Origin: Roseburia hominis A2-183
Lineage (GTDB): Bacteria > Bacillota > Clostridia > Lachnospirales > Lachnospiraceae
DNA: 64,000 bases
NCBI RefSeq assembly: GCF_000225345.1
Contig: NC_015977.1
Location: 2,959,501-3,023,500, forward strand
Direction: 5' to 3'
Of the stretch, positions 54,982 to 63,324 are shown piece after piece (positions within the stretch are counted from its first letter, which is position 1; the number at the start of each line of letters is the position of its first letter). The position numbers and the translations under genes were made by a program. The notes under the pieces were generated by a model, which saw only the letters and a program-made list of their open reading frames with translations, made no database searches and was not told the DNA's origin.

Positions 54982-55577
54982 AAAACGGGACTGTCGCATC
55001 AAACAGCCAGTCCTGTTTGATGTGGTAAGTAGTATGAAGAATGACCATGTCCTTCGATTTCAGATGGAATGCATCTGGAAATTCGGATCAAAAATGTGGC
55101 ATTTCTAACCAGCCGGTTTTTGCATCTCCGATGATCCGTGTTTTTCCAAGTTTTGAACACTCCACGGGCGTGTCCGCAACCCGCAGACAATTTTAGGATT
55201 CTCGTGTGTCCCTTGTGGCACTGCTGAATAAAACATAACCGCGCGAAGCCGCTGTTTGAGCCGTCATCTGCCTTAACTTCAATAGCAGATGACGGCGAGT
55301 TCGGTTCGCGCGGTTTTATATTGTCTGTGAAGCAGTGCCGCTAGGGACACTAGGGAATCCGCTCATTGTCTGCGGTTTGTCGGACACATTCCGTGGATTG
55401 TCAAAACGTGGAAGAGACACGGAATTCGATGCAAAAATCCGGCAGGAAGAAATGCGCGCATTTTTTTCAACGAATGTTCCATCTACATTTCCATCTGAAA
55501 TCGATAGGATGATCTTCCTCCTTATATTACTTATCACGTCAAACGGGACTGTCCGCTTTATGCGGCAGTCCCGTTTT
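54982..55577. repeat. Large self-complementary repeat, copy C
   Basis: About 600 bases. AAAACGGGACTG at the left end pairs with CAGTCCCGTTTT at the right; TCGATTTCAGATGGAATG pairs with CATTTCCATCTGAAATCGA; the central AACCGCGCGAAGCCG pairs with CGGTTCGCGCGGTT around 55280. Each end also has its own small hairpin (GGACTGTC...), one followed by TTTTTAT. It lies between the convergent chemoreceptor and the 208-residue membrane-protein gene. Confidence 0.85.
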
Positions 55578-55588
55578 TATAGATGTTC

Positions 55589-56215
55589 TTAGCGTCCGAG
55601 CTCCTGGCGGAGCTTTACCGTACGGCAGATTTTCTCATATCCGGTATTTGTTCTTAAAAGCCGGATCGTTGCCCACTTTTTCCGGGTGTCATCCCAGTAG
55701 CGCAGCACACTTCCGTCGATGCCTTCGGAACGGATAGAGGGCGTCTGAAGATGCTCGATCACGCACCCCATCGTATCCGTCCGCACTCCCTCGAGGTACT
55801 GCTGCGCCATGCTGCGGAACTCCTCGCTGCCCAGATACTCCCGGCGCCATTTCCGTCCTTTTTTCTCCTCGGAGAGCACCTTGTAATTATGTACGATCTC
55901 CCCGGCTTTTGTCACCGGTGCGGGTCCGTAGTCGCGGGCTGCAAAATGAACATAATACAACTGCCAGTCACTGGTGAGAAGGAACGCCCTGGTCGGCGTA
56001 TTTACAATCTCCCCCACGCAGCAGATTGCCCCGATAAACCCGACCCAGAAAACTAATGTGAGAACACACGCCGCAAGCCCGAGTGCTCTACGGTCAAGGT
56101 TTGCGGCAAGCAGCGGGATCACCGCTATCGATCCCGCCGCTATCACGATAAAAACTGCCGCCGTAACAGACTGCCCCGTTCCCGCTCTGCGGTTGACGCC
56201 AACTTCCACCGTCAT
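55589..56215 (-). CDS. Hypothetical membrane protein linked to flotillin
   Basis: Not recognised. The 208-residue product has two transmembrane helices (residues about 18-40 and 47-72), then a soluble domain with YVHFAARDYGPAPVT and ending KICRTVKLRQELGR. Its start overlaps the flotillin stop (ATGA), so the two proteins are made together and probably work together at the membrane. In other bacteria flotillin genes pair with NfeD; this protein does not look like NfeD and may replace it. Confidence 0.6.
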   Translation of the reverse strand: MTVEVGVNRRAGTGQSVTAAVFIVIAAGSIAVIPLLAANLDRRALGLAACVLTLVFWVGFIGAICCVGEIVNTPTRAFLLTSDWQLYYVHFAARDYGPAPVTKAGEIVHNYKVLSEEKKGRKWRREYLGSEEFRSMAQQYLEGVRTDTMGCVIEHLQTPSIRSEGIDGSVLRYWDDTRKKWATIRLLRTNTGYEKICRTVKLRQELGR

Positions 56216-57756
56216 CACTCTGTCGTTGCCCCGTCCTGCGCATCCGGCTGTTCTGCGCCTTTCTTTTCATCTTTTACCACAAGATTCACGGAATCGAGTC
56301 CCGACACATTGATGTTGCGGTTCACCTGTGCATCGTAGGACTCTGCGTTGATGATGTCTGCCAGATCAATACCGGTCGCCTCTTTCATGCTCTCAAATAC
56401 TTTTGCCATGACAACCGGCACATTGCCGGCAACCTGATCCACACCGTTTCCACCTTCTCCGCCGCCGATAATCGTGATCTTGTCGATCTGGCCGAGCGGC
56501 TCTGCCACTTTGGCTGCAATGTCCGGAAGTACCTTGATCATCATCTCTGCCACTGCCGCTTTATTGTACTTTGCGTACGCCTCCGCTTTCTTCTCCATCG
56601 CTTCCGCCTCTGCAATACCTTTGGCCTGGATCGCAGATGCCTCTGCCTCACCGACCGCACGGATACCGGCAGCCTCCTGTTCCTTGGCGTAACGCTCTGC
56701 CTCTGCCTGCGCTTTTCTCGCCTCCGCCTCGCGCTGTGCCTCGAACTGTCTCGCCTCCGCGTCCTTCTGACGCTGGTAAAGTTCTGCTTCCGCGCGCTGC
56801 TGCGCCGCATACTTATCCGCTTCCGCCTGTTTCTTGATCTCCGCCTCCAGAGACTGCTCCTTGACTGCAACCTCTTTCTGCTTCAGCTCAATCTCACGCT
56901 CCTGCTTTGCAATATCCGCGTTGGCGGTTGTCACCTCGATCGTCTTACGCTGCTCCTCTTTCTGGATCTCGTAAGCCGCATCGGCCATAGCCTTCTTCGT
57001 GTCCGCCTCCATCTGAAGTTCGGACTTCTTGATGGCAAGCTCATTCTGCTTCTTCGCGATCTCCGTCTGCGCCGCAACCGCTGCATCATTGGACTCTTTG
57101 TCTGCCGCTGCCTGTGCAACCTTGATGTCTCTCTCACTCTCGGCACGGGCAATCGCCGCACTCTTCTTGATCTTTACAATGTTGTCAATACCCAGATTTT
57201 CAATGACCTCATTGCCGTCCACGAAATTCTGGACATTAAAGCTGATGATGTCGAGTCCCATCGCCGCAAGATCCGGCTCCGCATTTTCCTTGACCAGGTT
57301 GGCAAACTTCTGGCGGTCGGATACCATCTCCTCGAGCTTCATCTTACCGACGATCTCACGCACATTACCCTCGAGAACCTCTCTTGCCACCCCGGCAATA
57401 TACTCGGTGTTTTTATTTAAGAAGTTCTCTGCCGCAAGCCGCAGCTTCTCCGGATCGTTGCTGATCTTGATGTTGACGGTCGCATCGACATTGATATTGA
57501 TGTAATCCGCTGTCGGCACGGCATTGCTCGTCTTGACGTCGATCGGAATCAGCCGCAGGTTCAGCTTATCCAGACGCTCAAAAAACGGAATGCGGATGCT
57601 CGCTTTTCCGATGACCACCTTGGACTTCTTCTTGACACCGGAAATAATGTACGCCATATCCGGTGGTGCTTTCACGTATCCGACGCACAGCAGTACGATG
57701 AGCAGCACGATCACAATCAGTGGAATCAATACTGTCGCTGATAAAATTGAATTCAT
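56215..57756 (-). CDS. floT: Flotillin-like SPFH protein
   Basis: The 513-residue protein has an N-terminal membrane segment (LIPLIVIVLLIVLLCVGYV), an SPFH domain (residues 30-190) and a long alanine/glutamate-rich coiled coil (about 200-420; EAEAR-, QAEAERYAKEQEA-type stretches), ending in a C-terminal oligomerisation region with IIGGG. Flotillins organise membrane microdomains. ATG 57756 follows an AAAGGGG-type site. The downstream 208-residue membrane protein is its probable partner. Confidence 0.92.
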   Translation of the reverse strand: MNSILSATVLIPLIVIVLLIVLLCVGYVKAPPDMAYIISGVKKKSKVVIGKASIRIPFFERLDKLNLRLIPIDVKTSNAVPTADYININVDATVNIKISNDPEKLRLAAENFLNKNTEYIAGVAREVLEGNVREIVGKMKLEEMVSDRQKFANLVKENAEPDLAAMGLDIISFNVQNFVDGNEVIENLGIDNIVKIKKSAAIARAESERDIKVAQAAADKESNDAAVAAQTEIAKKQNELAIKKSELQMEADTKKAMADAAYEIQKEEQRKTIEVTTANADIAKQEREIELKQKEVAVKEQSLEAEIKKQAEADKYAAQQRAEAELYQRQKDAEARQFEAQREAEARKAQAEAERYAKEQEAAGIRAVGEAEASAIQAKGIAEAEAMEKKAEAYAKYNKAAVAEMMIKVLPDIAAKVAEPLGQIDKITIIGGGEGGNGVDQVAGNVPVVMAKVFESMKEATGIDLADIINAESYDAQVNRNINVSGLDSVNLVVKDEKKGAEQPDAQDGATTE

Positions 57757-57938
57757 TTGTAAATTCCCCTTTCTTTTGTATAAATGTTATGCCTTGTCTC
57801 TCCTTCATATTATAGCGGATTACCATTCTGTTTTGTGAAAAAAATAACAAATTTAAGAAATTCTTTTGTTCTGTCTCACTTATTTGCTGATAATTCTGAC
57901 AGAAAGCGCTGTCACATAACCCGTATGGCTTACCATCA

Positions 57939-58376
57939 CTATGCCTGATCCATGCCCCGCACGCCATTCTCCTGCGCGGCGGCCTTCTTCCCAAGGTATG
58001 CCAGAATATCTTTTCTCGTCACAATACCGATAAACACACGCTTGTCGTCCACGACGGGAACGAAGTTCTGGTTCATCACCTTGCCGAAGAGGTCTTCCAT
58101 CGACTCGTCAATCTTGACTGCCTCATTGTCCCTGCGGCGCTGGATGGAGGTGATCGGCATATCCTCAAGCAACTTCAAATCCGGAAAATTGCGGTCCTTT
58201 AAAAACCAGAGCAAATCACCCTCCGTGATCGTTCCGATATATTTTCCCTCGCGGCTAAGCAGCGGGATTGCCGTATAGCCGTGATGCTCCATCTTCTCCA
58301 GAACCTGACGCATGGTATCGTCCTCATCTACATGCGCCACATCTTCCTTCGGGGTCAGAAAAAATAATATATTCAT
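57939..58376 (-). CDS. CBS-domain protein (CbpB-like)
   Basis: The 145-residue product consists of a pair of CBS domains, with HHGYTAIPLLSREGKYIGTITEGD and VPVVDDKRVFIGIVTRKDIL. It opens MNILFFLTPKEDVAHV, the usual opening of Lachnospiraceae homologues, so I chose ATG 58376. Such proteins (CbpB/DarB) bind cyclic di-AMP or AMP and can regulate Rel or pyruvate carboxylase. It is alone on its strand between flotillin and the MATE gene. Confidence 0.85.
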   Translation of the reverse strand: MNILFFLTPKEDVAHVDEDDTMRQVLEKMEHHGYTAIPLLSREGKYIGTITEGDLLWFLKDRNFPDLKLLEDMPITSIQRRRDNEAVKIDESMEDLFGKVMNQNFVPVVDDKRVFIGIVTRKDILAYLGKKAAAQENGVRGMDQA

Positions 58377-58481
58377 GATCTGTATAATCTCCTGTTGTTC
58401 TTTTTTTCTCATCTATTTTACCAAAAATTGCGGCACAGTGCCACCGTTTCACAAAAGATTCCCCAATCCTTGCACCATGCC

Positions 58482-58510
58482 TTGTAATCGCTACCGCAAA
58501 ATGGTAGTAT
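58482..58510 (+). promoter_or_regulatory. Promoter of the MATE gene
   Basis: TTGTAA and TAGTAT separated by 17 bases, 47 bases before the start codon. Confidence 0.55.
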
Positions 58511-58556
58511 AGAAAGGTCGTTTTAACGTTATACCATTCAACAAAGGAGGTTTCCC

Positions 58557-59918
58557 ATGCAGGAAAATAAAATGGGCACAATGCCTATCGATAAATTGAT
58601 CATATCCATGTCTCTGCCAATCATGATCTCCATGCTGGTACAGGCTCTCTATAACATCGTGGACAGTATTTTCGTGGCTCAGATCAGTGAAAACGCACTC
58701 ACTGCCGTATCTATGGCTTTCCCGATCCAGAATCTGATGATTGCCGTAGGTGTAGGTACTGCGGTCGGCGTCAATGCGCTCCTCGCCCGCTCACTCGGAG
58801 AGAGGGATTTCGACAAAGTCAACAAGATTGCGGAAAACGCTGTTTTTCTGGTATTGCTCAGCTATCTGCTGTTCCTTATCATCGGTCTGTTTTTCGCGGA
58901 ACCTTTTTTCCGCAGCCAGACGGATATTGAAGAAATTGTTCTCTACGGAAAGCAGTATCTTACTGTATGCTGCTGCCTGTCCTTTGGCTGCTTTACCCAG
59001 CTGATGTTCGAGCGTATGCTGCAGGCAACCGGAAAAACCGTCTACACCATGATTACCCAGACCACTGGAGCGGTCATCAACATCATCTTAGATCCGATCC
59101 TGATCTTTGGTCTGTTTGGTTTTCCGAAAATGGGCATCACCGGTGCTGCAGCCGCCACCGTCATCGGTCAGATGATTGCTGCGGTTCTCGCTGTCGTCAT
59201 CAACCAGACCAGAAATAAGGAGATTCAGCTGAGTTTAAAAGGCTTTCGCCCGGACGGCACCATCATCGGTCAGATCTATGCCATCGGCGTGCCTTCCATT
59301 GTCATGCAGGCGATCGGTTCGGTCATGAATTACGGTATGAACCGTATTCTGATCAGTTTCTCCTCCACGGCAACGGCAGTGTTCGGCGTTTACTTTAAAT
59401 TACAGAGCTTCGTGTTTATGCCTGCGTTTGGTCTGAACAACGGTGTCATCCCGGTCATGGCATACAACTACGGCGCCGGCAGCCGCGAGCGCGTGGTCAA
59501 GACCTTACGCCACACGGTCACCTATGCCGTCTGCATCATGGCGGTCGGACTTCTGATCTTCCAGCTCTTCCCAACGCAGCTGCTTAAAATGTTCAGCGCT
59601 TCCGACACCATGCTTTCTCTCGGCGTCCCGGCGCTCCGGATTATCAGCTTAAGCTTTATCCTTGCAGGATTCGGCATCTCCTGCAGCAGCATTTTCCAGG
59701 CGCTCGGCAAAGCAGTCTACAGTATGTTTGTCTCGATCGCAAGACAGCTGGTTGCACTGCTGCCGGTTGCTTACTTTCTGGCGCAGTTCGGCAATGTCAA
59801 CCTGATCTGGTGGGCGTTCCCGATCGCAGAGCTGATCTCCATTATCATGACGATCCTCTTCATGTTCCGGATTTTTAGGACGATCGTAAATAAGATCGGG
59901 GAAAAAGAGATGGTGTAA
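58557..59918 (+). CDS. MATE family multidrug efflux protein
   Basis: The 453-residue protein has twelve transmembrane segments in two halves, with SMSLPIMISMLVQALYNIVD and SFILAGFGISCSSIFQALG as the paired family motifs. MATE pumps export cationic drugs in exchange for Na+ or H+. AAAGGAGG precedes ATG 58557. A terminator follows at 59990. Confidence 0.92.
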   Translation: MQENKMGTMPIDKLIISMSLPIMISMLVQALYNIVDSIFVAQISENALTAVSMAFPIQNLMIAVGVGTAVGVNALLARSLGERDFDKVNKIAENAVFLVLLSYLLFLIIGLFFAEPFFRSQTDIEEIVLYGKQYLTVCCCLSFGCFTQLMFERMLQATGKTVYTMITQTTGAVINIILDPILIFGLFGFPKMGITGAAAATVIGQMIAAVLAVVINQTRNKEIQLSLKGFRPDGTIIGQIYAIGVPSIVMQAIGSVMNYGMNRILISFSSTATAVFGVYFKLQSFVFMPAFGLNNGVIPVMAYNYGAGSRERVVKTLRHTVTYAVCIMAVGLLIFQLFPTQLLKMFSASDTMLSLGVPALRIISLSFILAGFGISCSSIFQALGKAVYSMFVSIARQLVALLPVAYFLAQFGNVNLIWWAFPIAELISIIMTILFMFRIFRTIVNKIGEKEMV

Positions 59919-59989
59919 GGATAGAAGAACCACCTAAAAATAAAGCTTTCATAGCGTTTTGTATATTACGCATAATTACTATGGTAATT

Positions 59990-60034
59990 AAATGCCTACC
60001 TTCCACCAGTCAGGTACGAAGGTAGGCATTTTTA
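59990..60034 (+). terminator. Terminator after the MATE gene
   Basis: AAATGCCTACCTT...AAGGTAGGCATTTTT: 13 pairs with a 16-base loop, followed by T-rich sequence. Confidence 0.8.
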
Positions 60035-60083
60035 TTTTTATTTTTATTTTTACTTGTTATTCCATCATTTTCTTCCGTTTAAT

Positions 60084-60380
60084 TTAAAATATCTTCGTAA
60101 TGTCCTGATGCCGATTCACCACCCGGTAAATCTCCACATACTCTTTTCCAATCTTATACAGCACAACATAATTCCCACAAATCACATATTTATAATCCGT
60201 CCGGAAGCTGACCCTTTTAGCAAGCTCCGATCCCATATACGGAAGTTGCTGTATATTCTCAATTCGAGCATATATCTCCTGAATGGTCTTTACTGCCATT
60301 TCTTCATTGTCTTCCGCAATATACTCTTTCATTTTCTTCAAGTCCTCTGCCACAATAGAATTAATCCGTAATTTCATCAT
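60084..60380 (-). CDS. ParE/RelE family toxin
   Basis: The 98-residue toxin has the RelE/ParE fold: RINSIVAEDLKKMKEYIAEDN, then YMGSELAKRVSFRTDYKYVIC and YRVVNRHQDI. It probably inhibits gyrase (ParE) or cleaves mRNA (RelE); I cannot tell which. It follows its antitoxin gene by three bases, with two possible ATGs (60380 and 60377). Confidence 0.88.
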   Translation of the reverse strand: MMKLRINSIVAEDLKKMKEYIAEDNEEMAVKTIQEIYARIENIQQLPYMGSELAKRVSFRTDYKYVICGNYVVLYKIGKEYVEIYRVVNRHQDITKIF

Positions 60381-60383
60381 AGG

Positions 60384-60632
60384 CTATACCCCGACAGATT
60401 TCTTCAGTTCATCCAAACTCATCCAGGCGCTTTCATCCTTAACTGCTTCTTCTGCTTCCTGTAGCTTCATCAACAGCTTTTTCTCTGCCTTCTCACGCTC
60501 ATAGTCCTCAATATCCATAATTACAAACTTGCCTCTGCCATTTTTTGTCAGGAACACTGGCTCTCCAACCTGGCAATTTTTCAACACTTCATTATAATTT
60601 CTTAAGTCTGATACAGGTAATATATTCGGCAT
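60384..60632 (-). CDS. Phd/YefM-type antitoxin
   Basis: The 82-residue antitoxin has the Phd fold: MPNILPVSDLRNYNEVLKN, then PVFLTKNGRGKFVIMDIEDYE. It neutralises the ParE/RelE toxin and represses the operon. An inverted repeat lies upstream at 60690-60723. Confidence 0.9.
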   Translation of the reverse strand: MPNILPVSDLRNYNEVLKNCQVGEPVFLTKNGRGKFVIMDIEDYEREKAEKKLLMKLQEAEEAVKDESAWMSLDELKKSVGV

Positions 60633-60689
60633 AAAATCAACTTCCTTTCCTGGATATCTTTTCTTTATTTACATATATTATACGAAATT

Positions 60690-60723
60690 AAGCTGTAAAA
60701 TTCAACGTAAAATTCTACAGCTT
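60690..60723 (-). promoter_or_regulatory. Operator-like inverted repeat of the toxin-antitoxin operon
   Basis: AAGCTGTA and TACAGCTT, 18 bases apart, with AAAATT repeated between them; 60 bases upstream of the antitoxin start. Probably bound by antitoxin or toxin-antitoxin complex. Confidence 0.55.
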
Positions 60724-61199
60724 CAAATTTTTTTAATAACATCCCTTCCATTTATCAATATTCTCACCATTCACATGTCTTATATATGCATAAAGAAAAG
60801 TCCCATAAACACCAGTCAAATCGAAGATTTGATTTGTTTACAGGACTTAACCATATCTTATATTATCTTAGAAATTCTCGATTAGCAAACACCCTGAGCG
60901 AGCATAGCAGCTTCTGAGGTGTCCGCAGATTTACCGGGGTTTTGAGGTCGTTTGTATATCACGTGTATAGAGTGATTGTCGGAGAATTTCGATTAACACC
61001 TATTTGGGAAAGGACATGAATTATTAAAACAATTATCGAAGAACACAGAATTAACTATACTTTAGTATCGAATTCTTTATCATCTATCTTTCATTCTCTC
61101 AAAATATACTTTTAATTAGAAATTCTTTAGTACCTATACTGTTTTCTTGTTTTTGAGTATTCCGTATGAGTAGTGCTCATTTTGAACGGAATACTCATT
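60724..61199. other. AT-rich intergenic region with two large hairpins
   Basis: No gene is supported. AAGTCC...GGACTT encloses TCAAATC-GAA-GATTTGA at 60797-60852. GAGTATTCCGT and ACGGAATACTC pair at 61155-61194, just after the stop of the 258-residue gene. Short dispersed repeats (ATTCTCGATTAGCAAACACC, AATTTCGATTAACACC) resemble each other at about 60873 and 60986. This may be the edge of a transferred block. Confidence 0.45.
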
Positions 61200-61976
61200 T
61201 TATATTTCTTTTAAAATTTCTACTATTTTTCGTTTATATTCCAGTTCGTTTGATATTGCATTTCGGATTAATGACTTTTCTGTATGTTCGTCAAAGTATA
61301 CATATTCTTTAAAATAAAAAATTATTAACAAAACATTTACCGTGCTAGATAACATACTGACCTGTTTAGTCAAAAAATTTATATCTTTTTTCACAAACTT
61401 AAATTCATCAACATACTGTGTCTTTTGGAAAAAATTACTATTAGTTCCATGAACATAATTAGACAATTCCCTATACTGCGTTGTCCAATTTCCAATTACC
61501 ATTGACATCAGCTCTTGAAGTTTCTTGTCTTCAAGATTGTATTTCATTGAGAATGGATAGTTCTTAACATACTCTTTTAAATCATTGAATCCCCCTATTG
61601 TTCTTGAATTATCATCCATTTCTTTTTTATATAATTCTACTGGATGTTCACTATAATAAATATATGTTAATATCAATTCTTGTGTTCTTCTTAACATAAT
61701 CAATGTTGGAATTTTCATGTCAATATTTCCTAGTAATATTATATGAATAGCATTAGATAATATCTCTTGAAAATACATTTCCGTTTTGGGGGTCACCTCA
61801 AAATACGGAGACAAATGATTCTTCCATATCTTTACCGACAACATAAATGTTAATGAAGCTTTTGTAAAATCTACTGACTGTTCTTTTGTTTTTATATTAA
61901 TCCCATATTTTTGGTTAATAAAATGAGCTACAGCATTAAATTCTTCTTCTAACTCATAACCATATGTTTCCATCAT
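61200..61976 (-). CDS. 258-residue protein with Rx6H motif (HEPN-like?)
   Basis: I do not recognise the family. The product is helical, with LLIIFYFKEYVY near the end that may touch membrane. It contains YRELSNYVHGTNSN at residues 168-181, where Arg169 and His176 form an Rx6H pair like the active site of HEPN ribonucleases and DUF5677-type proteins. It is the last gene of the ParA operon, overlapping the previous gene by an ATGA. A toxic effector role is inferred only from this motif and context. Confidence 0.6.
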   Translation of the reverse strand: MMETYGYELEEEFNAVAHFINQKYGINIKTKEQSVDFTKASLTFMLSVKIWKNHLSPYFEVTPKTEMYFQEILSNAIHIILLGNIDMKIPTLIMLRRTQELILTYIYYSEHPVELYKKEMDDNSRTIGGFNDLKEYVKNYPFSMKYNLEDKKLQELMSMVIGNWTTQYRELSNYVHGTNSNFFQKTQYVDEFKFVKKDINFLTKQVSMLSSTVNVLLIIFYFKEYVYFDEHTEKSLIRNAISNELEYKRKIVEILKEI

Positions 61977-62467
61977 TCAACACCTTTATAACTATCAAAG
62001 AACTGAAACCACGCATCCATAAAACCTATATTTTCTACATTCTGTTTCGCATTCATATTTTGATGATTCGTCTCATTGCTAAACTCATTCCATGCCTTTA
62101 AAAAATTATTAAATTGTTCTGGGCTCTGCTCATAAACCTCGTTAATAATTATCCCTACCACTTCTGCCCTAGAACGTTTTTGCCAATAATTCTTAATTTT
62201 TATATTCAAACACTTTTCGGCAAACTTCAAAATTTCTTTTGTAGACGGGAATTTTTTACTATCTAATAAAATAACCGGCAAAACACCTAACAGCTCGTCT
62301 GTACTACTATCAAGAATTGTTACTTCCTTTTTATCACCAATAACATCCAAAACCTCTTTTCTAATGCGATTAGCTCTATCTATATCTACTTTAATAAAAT
62401 CAATGCTTCCTAACATATCCATCAAATCCAACAATGAATATAACGCATCCTTGGTTTCTTTTTTCAT
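61973..62467 (-). CDS. 164-residue protein of the ParA operon
   Basis: Not recognised. The product is helical and charged, opening KKETKDALYSLLDLMDMLGSI, with a conserved-looking YWQKRSRAEVVGIIINEVY block and an aromatic MDAWFQFFDSYKG end. No membrane segment. It lies two bases after the ParA gene and overlaps the 258-residue gene, so the stoichiometry of the three products is probably fixed. Confidence 0.65.
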   Translation of the reverse strand: MKKETKDALYSLLDLMDMLGSIDFIKVDIDRANRIRKEVLDVIGDKKEVTILDSSTDELLGVLPVILLDSKKFPSTKEILKFAEKCLNIKIKNYWQKRSRAEVVGIIINEVYEQSPEQFNNFLKAWNEFSNETNHQNMNAKQNVENIGFMDAWFQFFDSYKGVE

Positions 62468-62469
62468 AA

Positions 62470-63288
62470 TTACAACCTTCCTCTCTGAATTAGTTGCTTT
62501 GTTATATTTTTTATTTGATCAACAATTATAGGATCTCTCATATCCAATATATATTTTTCATTAGACAATTCAGGATCAAGCCCTTTCACAATTTCTTCGC
62601 ATTGCTTTAATTCATTTTGAAACAACTTATTTTTCCATCTTCTTTGAATTATCGGCTTATTTTTCTTGTATAACAATCTCTCTGGAATAACCATATTTAA
62701 TACTATTCCGACAAATTCTATTTGATGTTGAAAATCCTTTTCAATAGTTTCTTTCACATAATTCTCTAACATAGGAAGACCAAACACTGACAATGGATCT
62801 GCCTTCATAGGAACCAAATACATATCAGATGCAAGCAGCGCCACCTTGGTATATTCCGATATAGTTGGCGGACAATCAATAATTACTACATCATATTTTT
62901 CTCCCAATTCACCTTTAATATACTGATCCAATTTATGCGGCCTTGCCGATAAATTCAATGTCATAATATCCAAACTTGATGGAATAATATCAAAACCATC
63001 TACATGAAATATCCATTTTTCTTCACTAAGTTTTGTATAGCCTTCCAATACTGAATTTGCTTGATAATCTGGAGACAGGCAGCCATAAACTGATTTATTT
63101 CTATCTTCCAAAATTTCTTGCATTTGTTCTTCTTTTAATGTGTACTGAGTTGCATTCATCTGTGGATCCATATCGATAAGTAATACTTTCCTACCCTCAA
63201 TTTTTGATAATGTATATGCAACATTTACTGCAAGCGTTGTTTTACCAACCCCACCTTTCATATTTATAAATGTTATAACTTTAGCCAT
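62470..63288 (-). CDS. ParA/MinD family ATPase
   Basis: The 272-residue ATPase has the deviant Walker A KGGVGKTT at residues 11-18, Walker A' (LLIDMDPQMNAT), Walker B (VVIIDCPPT) and the ParA family's VLNMVIPERLLYKKNK region. AAGGAG precedes ATG 63288. ParA proteins usually work with ParB; no ParB lies here, and the partners are unrecognised proteins. It may position or segregate DNA or activate a defence complex. Confidence 0.9.
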   Translation of the reverse strand: MAKVITFINMKGGVGKTTLAVNVAYTLSKIEGRKVLLIDMDPQMNATQYTLKEEQMQEILEDRNKSVYGCLSPDYQANSVLEGYTKLSEEKWIFHVDGFDIIPSSLDIMTLNLSARPHKLDQYIKGELGEKYDVVIIDCPPTISEYTKVALLASDMYLVPMKADPLSVFGLPMLENYVKETIEKDFQHQIEFVGIVLNMVIPERLLYKKNKPIIQRRWKNKLFQNELKQCEEIVKGLDPELSNEKYILDMRDPIIVDQIKNITKQLIQRGRL

Positions 63289-63324
63289 TTTTTTCTCCTT
63301 ATCTCAAAGTTTTTACATATCACA

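Noticed and set aside
54982..55060. The hairpin at the left end of repeat C as an ordinary terminator of the chemoreceptor gene
   Set aside because: It has no T-run in that direction and pairs with the far end of the element, so I treat it as part of the repeat.
56541..56870. An arginine-rich frame inside the flotillin gene
   Set aside because: It is an out-of-frame reading of the alanine/glutamate coiled coil.
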